Source of the DNA: Gnetum montanum
Lineage: Eukaryota > Streptophyta > Gnetopsida > Gnetales > Gnetaceae
Assembly: GCA_015680685.1 (NCBI GenBank)
Contig: MNCI01011946.1
Span: 502,766-566,765, forward strand
DNA length: 64,000 bases
Direction of reading: 5' to 3'
The stretch's first letter is position 1; each line of letters begins with the position of its first letter. Made by a program: the position numbers and the translations under genes. Positions 1 through 12,156 of this stretch are shown here, piece after piece. Under the pieces are notes generated by a model. The model saw nothing but the letters and a program-made list of their open reading frames with translations. It searched no databases and was not told where the DNA came from.

Positions 1-2495
1 AGTTTTGGCCTAAGTATTGCATGGGTACTAGAGGAGTATTGAAGTCCACGACTTATTCTACCTAGCAATATAACCATGCATTATAGAAATATTCTATATT
101 ATCCATTTAAAGCAGAATTTATGGTGTCACGTAGACAGCTGGCCATAGGAAATTATTGTCAATTCATTTACCTACATTAACAGTTAAAGCTATCAAGATG
201 ATGATTTAAGATGGAATTTAGCTGTTCTGTTTTGAACATTTAATCTTTGCTAACTAGTTTTAAACTGCTTCATGATTGAAGTATGTGTTATAGACTTGGA
301 TGAAGAGCATATCATTGAATGACAATTCTGACTTTCACAGTAGAAACAAGTTTCAGCCGAGTTTGACATCTACACGAGGTTATGAAGAAATTTGTGCATT
401 TTTATGTTAAAATTGCTGCAGAGTTACTGAGTCTAAGTTTTTCCTGTTACCTGAGTTCATTTCCACTTCCTGGTTTGACAACATTGTTTTTTATTGTAGT
501 TTGAACTTCAATTATAATTCATGTATATGAGAATGAGGCCTGCCACAAGCTAAATAATTCAATACTGAGAGATTCAAAGACCGTAGCAGATTTGTGATAT
601 GAATTTTAGTGAGGTCATTATTTTCTCAGGCCAATGTTCTTTCGCTTTTAACTTGTTGGAATACTAGGGTTGAGGCTTTGCTGAACAACGCAGAGATTTT
701 AACCTGCAACGTTTTTGGAACCTTGTTCTTGACCATAGGAGGTTTTTGGAACCCTGTTGAATGTGGCTACAGGGTAGTTAGTCATTCAACTATGAATGTA
801 GTAAGTTTACTAGTTAACTTCAATATGAATAGTGACTGTGAACATTTGGTTACTGAAACACATGCATGTGATATGTGGTGATCAAAACCAACCGAAAATG
901 AAGGAAACTAACCTAAATCCCCTGCTTCTTAAGACAATGAATTGAATTTAATTTAACTGGCCAATGAGGTGACAGCATAACTGGTAATTTGTTGGGTTGT
1001 TACCTAACAAGTTGCAAGTTCGAGCTATAACTGTAGCATGCATTGGGTTATATAGGAAGTCCGGTTCTTTCTTGGATCAGTTATAATTTCATATCTCATG
1101 CTTTGGTAGGATAGAGTTTTAGGATTTGACTGCTAAGTTGAGGACTTCTTATGCAAGAAAAGAAAAGGAAAATCATTAAAAAAATTTATAAAATTGTGTG
1201 ATATTTCTGAATATTTCATGGGATTGAAGATCGATCAAATTTCCATATTGATACATTACAAGATGATCCTTATACATGAAATAGTTAAACATGAAACTCA
1301 AAATAGAATTAAATTAATCGTTAACTTAAATTAGAATAAGAAAATGATAGGAAATAGATAAAAACAATATTTTTATTGCTTCAAGAGGGACAAGAATTAA
1401 TAGTGACACTTTATTAACAAAGAAATATCCTGAAGTGACACATCAGAATGAAAATTAGAGAGATATCCATGGAAATAAAGTGAGCAAAATGTGCTGAAAA
1501 ATGAAAAGAATTTAGGTTTTACCTTCTGAATATCATGAAGTATTGAGCTGGTTTCAAAAGGACTTTATGTAGAATCTGTGTGTTTTGATATGATTTGTGT
1601 TTTGATTTATTGTTGGTCTCCAACAATTTTTATTCTTAAGCATTAATCTTGCAAGTATCTTAAATGAAGTTTGTACCTAACAAGTGGTACAACTCTTTGC
1701 TGTAGGAAAAGTATGCTGTTTTAATAGTATACCATGCATTATCTGAATCGGTATCACCTCATAGGCCTATGTGCTAAATCTCTAAAGCAGTTACACTCCC
1801 TATAACTTTCAGAGCACAGTGGCTAGAGCCTAGGGAACCCTGCTATGTTGATTTTGCAAATTGGTTTTTGTCTATAAAGACTGAAATGTCTACCATGAAA
1901 GGTAGTAATAGGGCTTCCAAGCCATGCTAGCATTGTTTCATGTCATTCTTTGCAATAACTTAAGCTTTCGATTTTCTGTCTCGGTGAATCTCTATGCATA
2001 AGGCTCAAATCCTTCATTTCAAAAATTTGAATGGAGCAGCAGAACCTTTAACCTATCAATATCAAGCATGCTTTATCTAATATTTTTACTCAAATTTTGG
2101 CTTTCAATGAAAGAGTGAGATATCTTGACCCATTACCTAGAAACTAATTTCAGGCCATATCATGATGTGTTGACCTTTCAAATAAAGGCTTCTTTGAGAT
2201 CCTATATGAATATTCCATATAAATAATTTTGTTCCAATTCTCCATGCAGGAAGGTTTTTTTAACAACCAACTGTTCCAACTTAAGATTTAACAATGCAAC
2301 AATATCCAATAACACATGTACGCTGTTGCTGGCTCTATATGGGCTGGAGACTGCCTCTTCTCTTCATGGCTTCTGATGAATACTTTGTCATGAATTTTTT
2401 ATTTGAGAAAAATAAAGGAAATTAAGTAGATATGTAGCTGTTTTTTATGTGAAATTTAACTTGTCTTCCATTACGTTAATTACATGATTCTCCAG
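1..2495 (+). other. Intron or upstream part of the GRIP golgin gene; no exon recognised
   Basis: The first exon I can place begins at 2496 after a CAG acceptor and is in phase 0, so coding sequence must precede it. About 270 residues of a typical plant GRIP protein are missing and would lie here or, more likely, before the window. The longest open frame (609-881, 90 codons) shows no coiled-coil heptads and no resemblance to the family. I see no clear repeat or RNA gene here. Confidence 0.5.
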
Positions 2496-5400
2496 ACAGT
2501 TCAGGATCTTCAAATTTCTTCAAAATCCATGGAGGAAAAGCAGCAGGTTTCCCTCTCTGATCTTAATTCTAGGCATCATAAGGTAAATTTGAATGAAATT
2601 AAAGTTTAAAGTGTTCTGGAAATTTTGTATTTAATTTTAACTTTGAGTTATTCGCAGGTTGTGGAAAATCTTGAATCTCAGCTGTCTGAGGTGACTTTGG
2701 AAAGAAATAAAGCTGCTGATGAGATAACAAAGTTACAAGTAAATGACATCAAAAGATTTTTGTTATTTTGAAACATAATTCTTGTTCATGTTGACATGAG
2801 GAAATTATTGGCAAAACGCAGACTGAGATATAATATGTTTCTATTCCAGAGTGAACTAGCTAATCAAGAATCGAAGTTCACTGCATTAGAAGCAGCATCA
2901 ACGGGTGAATTGGCAAGGCTTGGAGCAGCTTTAGAATCAACTAAAGGGGAGGTGTCTCGTGCAAAGCAAGAACATGTGAGAGTCATGGTTTTCTATTGTA
3001 TTTTTCCACAAATCTGGCTCTGTGTTATTGTATTTTTGTTTAAGTATTTGAATATTTTTCTCTAGTATAATTTATTCCGCAGAGGCATGAAAGTGTTCCT
3101 TTTAATATATATTTCTGATAAATATCTCTGATTTTTCTTTTCTTTTTTAACACTGTTATTTGCTTGTGCTCTTTTAAGAAACTGTAAGGCTTGTTTGCAT
3201 TCTGATTTTCCTAAGCGATATGTGAAATAATGTAATTTTTATCGTGTTGTTAATATCTTCATATTTTTAGAGATATGCATGGCTGTAGATATTGCAAACA
3301 TTCATTATATTTAATTTTCAATGTATTGAATTTAAAAAGAAACCCAGAGATGTCAGTAGTGATTTGTATTAACCATTCTTCATAAAAAGAAAATTGAAAA
3401 TGTTCACTGAATATGATGTTAAATGCTTCAACCAGCCTGGTAATGTAGTTCCTTTTAGCATGTTTTTGTTTATAATGGGTTTCTTTAATACATTAATGCA
3501 TTCTATTGAGTACAATGATGCTTATAAGAACTCTTGGTGGAACATTTCATTTTCTCTTGATGGATTCTTCTACATGTTATAAATCAGGCCAAGGATAGAG
3601 AAAACTGGGAATCTGCATTACATACGTATAGAATGAAGCTTGAAGAACTAGAGAAAGCCCGTTCTCAATATGAAATTGAAATGGCAAAGTCTCGAAGTTA
3701 GTAATGCCTCATTACAGCTTTGCGCTATTTGTTTCCATGTATTTTTTTAAAAATTTGTATTTAAAACATTTGGTTTAATAATTAATATGATGTATTGGTA
3801 GGTGAGAAATTAATCTGTCCTGTAACTTATTTAAATGAGTATTTGTTTTTATGCTTAGGTCAATTTGAGTCTGAGAAGCTGGGATATGAGCAGCTTCTTA
3901 AGAGAACCGAAGATGAGCTAGCTGCTTCAAGGGCAGAGGTCTGTGCATCAACTGTGGAATTGTATATCCAACGTGTTCTTACTGACACCTGTTTCATACA
4001 GTGATGACCTCTTTTAATTGTTCTTCTCTTGTCCTTGTCACCGGTTTCTATGGATTCACAGCTTGATACTTAAAACTCACTTGGAATAATGTTTTGAATA
4101 CTAGTAGTTTCCTTTTCCCAAAATAGGTTAAGCAAACAAAGAATACATTTGAGTCAGTTCAGGCAAATGTTATGTACTGTTCTAAACGAAGATTTAGAAT
4201 GTCAGTGATTGCCAGGTAGTTTTCTTATTATTCTCATCTTCTGCAGAAAAATCGTGTGGAAAATGATTTTAAGGCATATAAAGGTCGAGCTCATGTGCTG
4301 CTTCAAAAAAAGGATGCTGAGCTGTCTGCAGTTAAAGACACTGATATTATAGCAGCTAAAGAAGCTGCTCTCAAGGTCCATTTGATTTTGTGGATAGTTG
4401 TCCTGTTCTAAGTATTATGCAATTGGGTACTCTAAATATCGGTTTTGCATTAGGAAGCTCGAAGAGAGGTAGCAATAGCAACAGCTGAGCGAGATCATGC
4501 TCAAAAAGCTCTTGAAGATGCTATAAAAATCCATGAAACCGAACTTGCCACTAGGTGAAATTATGTTTTCCTGCTTAACTGGTTAATCAATTTTGTGATT
4601 TAGTCTCTCTTGATCTCTACAATGTCAATAAATGGAAGTGCCATGTTCAGGTTATAGTTATATTTTTATAGTTAGTTATTCATTGTTGCTATGTTACTTT
4701 GTGAATTCAAGTCATTCCCAATAACAATCACTAGATATAGTTGATTCCTTCCGTTCACTACAATGTGCTTATATGGTATGATGGTTAATTTGCATCTACA
4801 TAGGGATGTGGCTTTGATAGATTCAGAGCAGAAAATCAAAGATATGATAAAGAAAATGGAATCAATGAAAGCTCAGTTTCAACTGGAGAAAGAAGAATGG
4901 CAGAATGCTATTTCTAATATTCAGGAGACCTGGCGAAGTATTGTGTTATAATTTTTTGAATATTCTAATGTCTTCCTGCAGTAACCCACGTCTGAATGTA
5001 CTTTGTTCTCATGGTATTTTCTTTACTTTTGGTGAAGTAAAATATGAAACCCTTGAGGCGCAAATGCAAAATGCAGCAGAAAGTTCTGAAGTAAAAACAT
5101 TACAAACAATATATGAAAGACTAAAGGTCTGTTTTTAAATTGAATTGGTTCTTTCATCTAGAAAGTATTTCGTGCAGATTCACATACTTTAGGTGCATCC
5201 GTTATGTGTATATTTTTAAAAAATCTTCACATTACATATGAAACAGGACTTATTTCTAGTTATTGCTAATATTATGGAATATGTTTTTGTTTTTATATGT
5301 TATTACAAAGGAGGAACATGATTCATTTCGGGAAATGGCTAATAATATGATTGAGGCTAAGGATAAAGAAATTTCACGGCTATTAAGTGATAACAACAAC

Positions 5401-8400
5401 CTCCAAAATGCATTGTCTGCAAAGAAGCAGGTATGCAAAATCTGTACGATGTGTGTGTTTTTCATTATGTTAAAACATGTTTTTAACGGGTTTGGTGTAA
5501 ATTTTTTCTTATTAATTATATTAATTATGTTAATATTAATTGTATTAAATTACTATATTATTTTCAAAAAGATACCAAGGAAAATCAAATGCCCTTCAAC
5601 ATATTTTCTCTTCTTTCTTGACAAAATTTCCGTGTTTCCATAAATTCTTTGACCTAGCACTGTTCTTTCCTTTTTTCTATCCCCAGAAATAATTAATATT
5701 GGCTTTGCTAAGAATCTTTCAGAAGGGGAAACAGCTAAGATATTATGTACTATTTCCACTGGTATTACATAATATGTTATTTTTCTTCTATAAAAGTGGT
5801 TAGTGTATGAAATAATTGTTTTCCTATTCTATGGTCATACTGTCACAGTTCTTAAATAAAAATTGTTGTAGAGGAGTATTTCTTCATTTTTTTCGGTTTA
5901 GAATGTATGAACTATTGATATTTATCTAAGTTTTTCCTTTAAATTACTAAAAGGAATGGTCCTTGTGTAGTTATGTTTGTGTTTACTTTTTGATTTGCTA
6001 CAGGTTGATGTGGAAAATCACAACCTTAAAGGTTCGTATCAAAATTCTATAGGTACTTTGTGGATGGATTTACTTTTCTATTGTTTTCTATTAGTGATAT
6101 GATGAAACCTATTGTTCTTTTCAGAAAATGAAAGTCAAGAGTCACAATCCATGAATATTGCAGTAGCTGAGCAGCAAATACTGGTAATTCAGCTGCTTTT
6201 CTCCTGCCTGTGCCTTCTTGTATTCACAATTGTTATATTTTCTGCATGTTTTTCAGCGTTACTAGCTTTTAAAATGTAATTTCATAAGCTTTGTTTGTGT
6301 ACTGTGGATAGGCACGTAAAATGGATCAGTTATAGGCATTAAATTTCTTATGATGCTATTACAAGAGATAACAGTAATTCGTCTGTACTGTAACCGGATG
6401 AGAGAAAATTTGGTATATATGCCTCGGAAAACCATTTCCACTGAGTTACCACTATGCAAATTGTGTCCCTGTTTGCATATTGTGCAAAAAACGGGAATTT
6501 TTCCGGCACATATTTCTGGGACGTTTTCATGGTTATTGATAATGCCATATTAACTGTGAACGTGCCATTTCAATGTATCAATGGTTGTTGTGCCGTATCA
6601 GGACAAGTGCAACAGCACATTTGTATCATATTTTAATAGTTTATATTCCCCATGTCATAGAGTGGCAAGTACTGGAGAGACTTTTGATTTCATGGAAAGT
6701 GGACTCATTTTTAATGTAGTATTTTGACAGTTGTTAAAATGCAAGTTGTTGGAGCAGAACTGTTATTCTGGAATCAACTTCATCATTTGTCCTTCTCTCA
6801 TTCTTGCTCTTATTATGATGGTGTGAATACTTTTGCTAAACTTGTAGTTATATGGGCCATCCTGTATGATATACCTTCTTCTTGTTACGATTATCTTTTT
6901 CTTATCAAGCCTTTCTCTTTAGAAAAGAAAAGAGCATGATCCATACAGTTTGAGTGGGGCTAATCACCAACAATATCCTTTCAGTGAGTTGGACTCGGGT
7001 GGGCACTTCCCTGTGTTTAAATGGATAAGTGACATTTGGGCTGATTTGAGAGGTAGATGTGGTTACGGAGAAAACTAGTATTCTCCTTCATTGCCCTATC
7101 AGTTTAGGGAGATGCAACAATTGTGTAGTATGTTTGTTTGTGGTGGGTTCACTCAACAGATGGATTCTAGCATTGACTCTTTGCTTATTTAGAAAGGCCA
7201 CAGATAGTTGTAAGTTCGCATGCCACCATTACATCATGTAGTACTGGTAGGTGTATTTTACAATATACAAGTAACATCATTAAACATTCATAGCTCCAAA
7301 ATATTTAGTGGTTACCTGTGAATTTTTTTAAGTCAAGATAATTTTTGGTAGTATGCAATGTTTAAGACCTTTCAATTGTTTCCTTTCCATCTTTTCTTTT
7401 ATTTTAGCTGACGCCATTTTGTTGGGACAAGGCTCAGATAAGGATAGTGATCTTTTCTTCTATTTTCTTTGTTTTTCTTTTTGTTTTGTTTTGTTTTTCT
7501 TTTTCTTTTTTGGGCACAGTTTGAATAGGTAAAAGGAAGACTTTACTAAAATCGAAACTTTTGCATAAAACCATCAATTTCATGGGATGTGGAATGAACC
7601 AAAGAACATGTTCAAAATTCCCTTATACAAGCATTTTAATCTAAAACATACAAAAACAAAAATTGAAGTGACGTGTTCATTATCATGGTGCCAAACCATT
7701 CCTAGCAACATTTTATGGTGCAAATATCATTGGAATTTATTTTCCATCGTCTTTGACAAAATAGAAAATTTTTGAAAAATATTTTTAATATAAAATAAGT
7801 CAATTTGAAAGTACTTTTTTAATTGGAAATTTAATACCAATTTTCAAAATATATGGGTTGCAAGTACAATAGAAGCTTGAAATTAATTTTGTATTCCTTG
7901 AATGATTATGGTTTGATAACATTTCTCTTACGGATTGTAAGCATTCATGGAATAACTACTAAAAGAATGATGCACAAATTTTTCTTTTTCTCAAATTGAT
8001 TCTATTAACGGAAATGTTTATGCTTTCAAAAAAGTCCTTTGCTTCAGGGCTAAATGAACTAGTAATTAGTAACAGATTATGAAGATAAGCTGAAAAGATA
8101 TGTGAAAAGTTGTAGGCCATGCTGTTCAACCAGTAACTTGAGCATAATTGTGAAATATAGGTACACCCCCCAAGATATATGGTCCAATTAGAACTTTATA
8201 TAACTCAGCATTGCTCACTGGAATCAAACCCATGACCTAGAGCTTCCAAATCAAGTGTCTTACCACTAGGCTAACAATTGTCACATGCCAGATGAAGAGA
8301 TTCTGGTTTCAAAAGCTGGGAGTTAGGTTTCGGTGAAAGTTGTAGACAGGATTGTTAAGGGCATTGGAATAAAGCATTAAGGTAGGCCATGAGGTTAAAT

Positions 8401-11400
8401 ATTTTCTAGTAGTGCAACAATCCACTGTTATGTTATTAACATAGATCTGCCCTTTTTTTGGGTGATATTATTGTGTTACCAGAACCTGTAGGATAATTTA
8501 CAACAGGGGGAAAGCCTTATAGGCGCTAGTTTTACTCTGTAAGCAACCAGTCACCATTGAGCTATGATCTTATTCTTGTACTTCAAAATTCAATTGTTGC
8601 TAAAATCTCAATTTTGGGTGTTGGAACCTGAAATAATTTGACGATAGGTACACCCCAAGACGTATAGCAAACATGATACATTAGAAGAATTATGTAGGAA
8701 TATAATGATGCCTCAAGTGTGACTTGCAGTGGCAACCTATTGCCTAACAAGACAATGAGCTAATCCCAAGTTTACTTGTTCCACATATATGTATGTATGT
8801 ATGGAGAAACTTGATATGAAGATATATTTCGTTCTATACTTGTTTTTAATAATTTTTTAAGGGAAGCTTATCTTTTAAAAATGGAAATTCTCATGTATCT
8901 TTCAAATAAAAAATCTTTATACAGTATTGCTTATTTCCAACTATATGGATTTTTCTGTTTTGTTCTAGTTACAAAGTAAAAATAGGGTACAAAATACCGA
9001 TGGTGTACATCAACAAAGATTTGATTCAGTCTCCTGTGTATCTGTTTGGGTCACAACTCTGCATTTTTCTTGGTGTTCACGAACTGGCTGCATTTTCTGT
9101 GCTATTTGTCCTCACCTCTTCACATTAGATTTTTCCTTCTGATGATTAAGCATAAGCTCCACCTTTTCTCCAGGTGCCAGTAGTGGTCATGACTTGTATG
9201 TTTTTCCCTCGAGTGTTTCGTACTATGATTAGTTATCATTATTGCCAACTTTCTGGGAAACTAACCCTTGCTTCTATGGATTTGTTTTCTTCTTAAAAAG
9301 AACTAAAGAAAAATCATTGTTACGTTTTCATGTTTGTAGTTATTTTACAAACTTACAATGTACATTTATGAGAATCATTTGAGCAGAGGTTATTAAATGA
9401 AATTTTCTTAATTTTTAGCATGGTCCTCTAGATTGTTCAGATGGGGTTTAAGCACTTTAAGCAAAAATGGATGAGTGCGATCCTTTCATGACAATGGATT
9501 TCGCAATTTAAATAACTCACTGAAAAGCAATACTTGCACATGAAGGCTATTATAGAGTCTTATTGTCTTGAAACTTTGTATTTGTTTTTTCTTCAAGGTT
9601 CATGATAAGAGTTATAAATTTTAAACGTAAAATTCCTGATGTTTTGTTCATAGAACATACTTATATGCCTACCTTTTCCATACATCTTTAAATGCTAAAA
9701 TTACTATGCAAAAATGTTTTTATTCTTGTTATCTTCAACTGGTTTCCTAGATACTTAATATCATTATATTAAGGTTAATTAACTCTGTTTACATCTACAG
9801 AACTTTGCAAGGCAGCAGGCTCAGAGGGAAGAGGAGCTTGGTCATTGTCATCGACATATTCAAGCCCTACAGGTAAATATGCGCAATTGGAGTATAAGGT
9901 GCTTCTTAATGCCATGTCTTTTAAACCAACAGGTTTCAATTTTAAACAGGATGAGGTTGCAGAATTAGAACGTGAAAACCGCTTACATCGGCAACAGGTA
10001 ACTACCGGAATAATACACTTGTTTTGTCTAAATTACAATTTCACAATTGTATATTCTCATATAAAGTAATATGAAACTGAAATTATAATATGTCTATATA
10101 GACCAAAAAGGATCAGTTTGGCTAATGAATCTGTACAAAATACATTAGTATCAGTATTTCCAAAGCATATCAAATGTTTCCAATAATAATGTAGTTTGAA
10201 CATCTTCAAAATATTGCCCAAATACTAGCGGTAGTACCTTAAATAATATACAAAGTTCTACTTGCCATATTTCATTTGCATCTAAAAAAGTTAATTGCAC
10301 ATCATTAAAAAATGGCAATATCCCAAATGTGCATGTGCCCATGTCTCTGCCTCCAGACGACTTGTGAAACATAGTGCAAAGGTGATTAAATGATCTATTA
10401 GAGGGGTTTTTTAACCTGCCTATAAAACTAAGCGCAAACAGTTTTTTTTTGTCTAATTACCTAATCTCCTCTTAAACATGGTGTCTGGTAATTTGACAAA
10501 TATATTACCCATCATGATCGACCTATAATTATTCAAATCTAATTTGTCTTCTTTTTTAAATAACAAATTAACTGTACTAAGCATCCATTGCTTACCCAAT
10601 CTATCTTTTTTAAGTCCATCATTAAGGTTTTTCAAGTATCTTTCCATATTAGTAGATAGTAAGGATTACCCCTTGGAGTGATGGTAAGGTGTTTGTTTCT
10701 CAAGTTGTAAGACCTAGGTTCGAACCTGGGTGTCTACTCGAAAGAGGTTAGGCTTTCACTCATCTACTGCTCCTCTCATGAGCATTGAGCCTTTGAGTGA
10801 TGATCCTTTTTCTTCCATATTAGTGAATATCCATTTTAATAATTCAGTTTACAATCCTGCTACATCTATTATTTTTCTAGGAACTAACCTATCGTTTCCA
10901 CTTTCACTTTTATAGAAAATTGTAGCACCTCTAAGTTTGTATATTTAGTTTCTTTATCTACTTCATGATGTAAAGGATTTTAATAGTGTGTTTGAATCTC
11001 TAAAAATGGAATATTGCTACCTACAAAGATGCTGTTACCAAATAATCTCAAAATGTTTCTTTGGTCCTGTTCTACCATCTTCAACATATTCTTATCTTGA
11101 TTGTACTGCAGCTCTGAATCATGTCTTTACTATTACTATAATGTTTGAGAACTAGTTGTACATTTAAACGTTCTACATCAAACCACAGTTTCTTACCTAT
11201 ATATATATTTTTAGGTAGAAACTTTTTGTACAGCATATAATCATCTCTCGTCTAACTTTGTATCATGCTTCCTCATGTAAAGTGATTCTAAACTTCTTGC
11301 TGAAATGTGTTTATATAAATTCTGCAGCAATTTTCTTTAACCCCTTTTTGATTTTACAATGATGATAAAAGCTTCCATTAATGCAAATTTCTAAATGATT

Positions 11401-12156
11401 ATTTGGCAATTTAACCACTTTATTTCCAATTTCACAATCAAAGACACCTGTGACACTTTCAGAGTGTTCACAAACATTTTCCCTGTCTGTAAAAAGTAAA
11501 ATAAGAGCTATCAGGAAAGGTTTTCATTTCATTCAAAATGATCAAATCTAATCCTGCCAATTTTAATAATTGATAAATGATTTTCCCTTGGATTTGTTTC
11601 TAAGCATTTGCTTGCTCAAATATTATGCTAGCTGTTTTTTCTAACTATGAGCACATATTTGCAATGCGTACTCTTTCAGGTGATGATGCTGAAAGATGAA
11701 CTTCGAAAACTGGATAGATTTAAAGAATACGGTGATGTGGATATGACATACTTGAAAAATGTTATATTTCAATTGCTCTTAAAAGGTAAATATTTAGTTA
11801 TGGGCTTTTTGCTGGCAGAAAAGGGTTAACTGGTATATAATCTGAACACTTCAGATTTTATCTATATCAGGGGAAGTGGAGGCTCTTCTTCCCGTCATTT
11901 CTACAATATTGCGCTTTAGCCCTGATGAGGTGCCTACTTAGGCTCACATCCATTCCATTGCAAATTCTTATCAAAATTTAAGCAATGTGGATTACATCTT
12001 TTAATTGATTTTATATGTTTGCAGATCAAAAAATGCGAAGAAACCAACAATGTTTCACGCAACCTTGCATCAACTACTTCCAGCGCATCAACGGAAACTG
12101 CAGCTCCGGCACCTTCTTCATTTTTTTCTAACTTTCTATTCTTAAATGGAAACTAA
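2496..12156 (+). CDS. GRIP: GRIP-domain golgin, 3' part of gene (15 exons visible)
   Basis: Coiled-coil tether of the trans-Golgi whose C-terminal GRIP domain binds ARL1-type GTPases (family knowledge). Exons read from splice sites and continuous frame: 2496-2582, 2658-2738, 2850-2975, 3588-3696, 3859-3938, 4247-4375, 4454-4554, 4804-4937, 5038-5126, 5311-5430, 6004-6031, 6125-6183, 9801-9872, 9950-9997, then the GRIP-domain exons 11680-11785, 11871-11929 and 12025-12156 (TAA). They give about 519 residues: heptad-rich Lys/Glu/Gln coiled coil to about residue 420, with family landmarks KDKEISRLL, AEQQIL, RQQAQREEEL and ELERENRLH, then the GRIP domain at about 437-480 and a Ser/Thr/Ala-rich tail. 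Phases agree across every junction. No stop or frameshift interrupts the exons, so this looks like a living gene. The N-terminal exons are outside the window. The 28-nt exon 6004-6031 is the least certain. Confidence 0.9.
8157..8281 (-). repeat. tRNA-derived SINE, family 2, copy 1
   Basis: On the minus strand it starts with a tRNA-like head. Box A is TAGCCTAGTGGTAAG (plus coordinates 8259-8273) and box B is GGTTTGATTCC (8220-8230), at pol III spacing. It ends with a tail reading CTTGGGGGGTGTACCTAT, which recurs in the copy at 8644-8768. No intact tRNA cloverleaf follows, so this is a SINE and not a tRNA gene. Confidence 0.6.
8644..8768 (-). repeat. tRNA-derived SINE, family 2, copy 2 (degraded head)
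   Basis: It shares the 3' tail CTTGGGGTGTACCTATCG with the copy about 490 bp upstream, and a comparable body length. The head reads as a decayed tRNA-like sequence (TTAGCTCATTGTCTTG). Boxes A and B are no longer canonical. Family assignment rests mainly on the shared tail. Confidence 0.45.
10440..11340 (-). mobile_element. LINE (non-LTR retrotransposon) fragment in GRIP intron
   Basis: The minus strand at about 10650-10450 encodes an RT N-terminal segment: NLLFKKEDKLDLNNYRSIMM followed by a KL...KRRL motif. This is the thumb/finger region of plant LINE RTs (pattern KGDK.D..NYR.I). On the far side of the SINE at 10654-10812 the minus strand continues with LINE-like but broken frames. No catalytic FADD box is present. 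The extent beyond about 10950 is a guess. Confidence 0.5.
10642..10824 (+). repeat. tRNA-derived SINE, family 1, copy 1, with 12-bp TSD
   Basis: The element body 10654-10812 is flanked by identical 12-bp repeats TTCCATATTAGT at 10642-10653 and 10813-10824. The head has a box A-like GATGGTAAGGTG and a perfect box B GGTTCGAACC. The tail ends in a T run after GATGATCC. It is inserted into the minus-strand LINE fragment. A second copy lies at 59351-59518. Confidence 0.8.
11680..12156 (+). CDS. GRIP: GRIP domain and C-terminal tail exons of the golgin
   Basis: The last three coding exons (11680-11785, 11871-11929, 12025-12156) encode VDMTYLKNV, then FQLL, then GEVEALLPVI and LRFSPDEIKKCEE. These are the defining pattern of the GRIP Golgi-targeting domain: the invariant Tyr of YLKNV, the LLPVI helix and the FSP-[ED]-E turn. 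The tail is Ser/Thr/Ala-rich and ends FFSNFLFLNGN before TAA at 12154-12156. The domain and its C-terminal position identify the gene. The orthologue assignment rests on the upstream coiled-coil landmarks. Confidence 0.93.

Larger units (their letters stand above)
6184..9800 (+). other. 3.6-kb GRIP intron with SINE relics
   Basis: This intron lies between the exon ending QQIL and the exon beginning NFARQQAQ. It is T-rich and includes a poly-pyrimidine stretch near 7450-7515. It holds two related tRNA-derived SINE copies in reverse orientation (8157-8281 and 8644-8768). I see no host coding sequence in the rest. Confidence 0.7.

Noticed and set aside
609-881. Open frame of 90 codons upstream of the first GRIP exon
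   Set aside because: No coiled-coil pattern, no splice context that keeps phase with 2496, and no family resemblance.
8220-8273. tRNA gene suggested by box A and box B
   Set aside because: No acceptor-stem pairing or proper anticodon arm; the same tail recurs in a nearby copy, as for a SINE. The same reasoning applies to 10680-10735 and 12815-12892.
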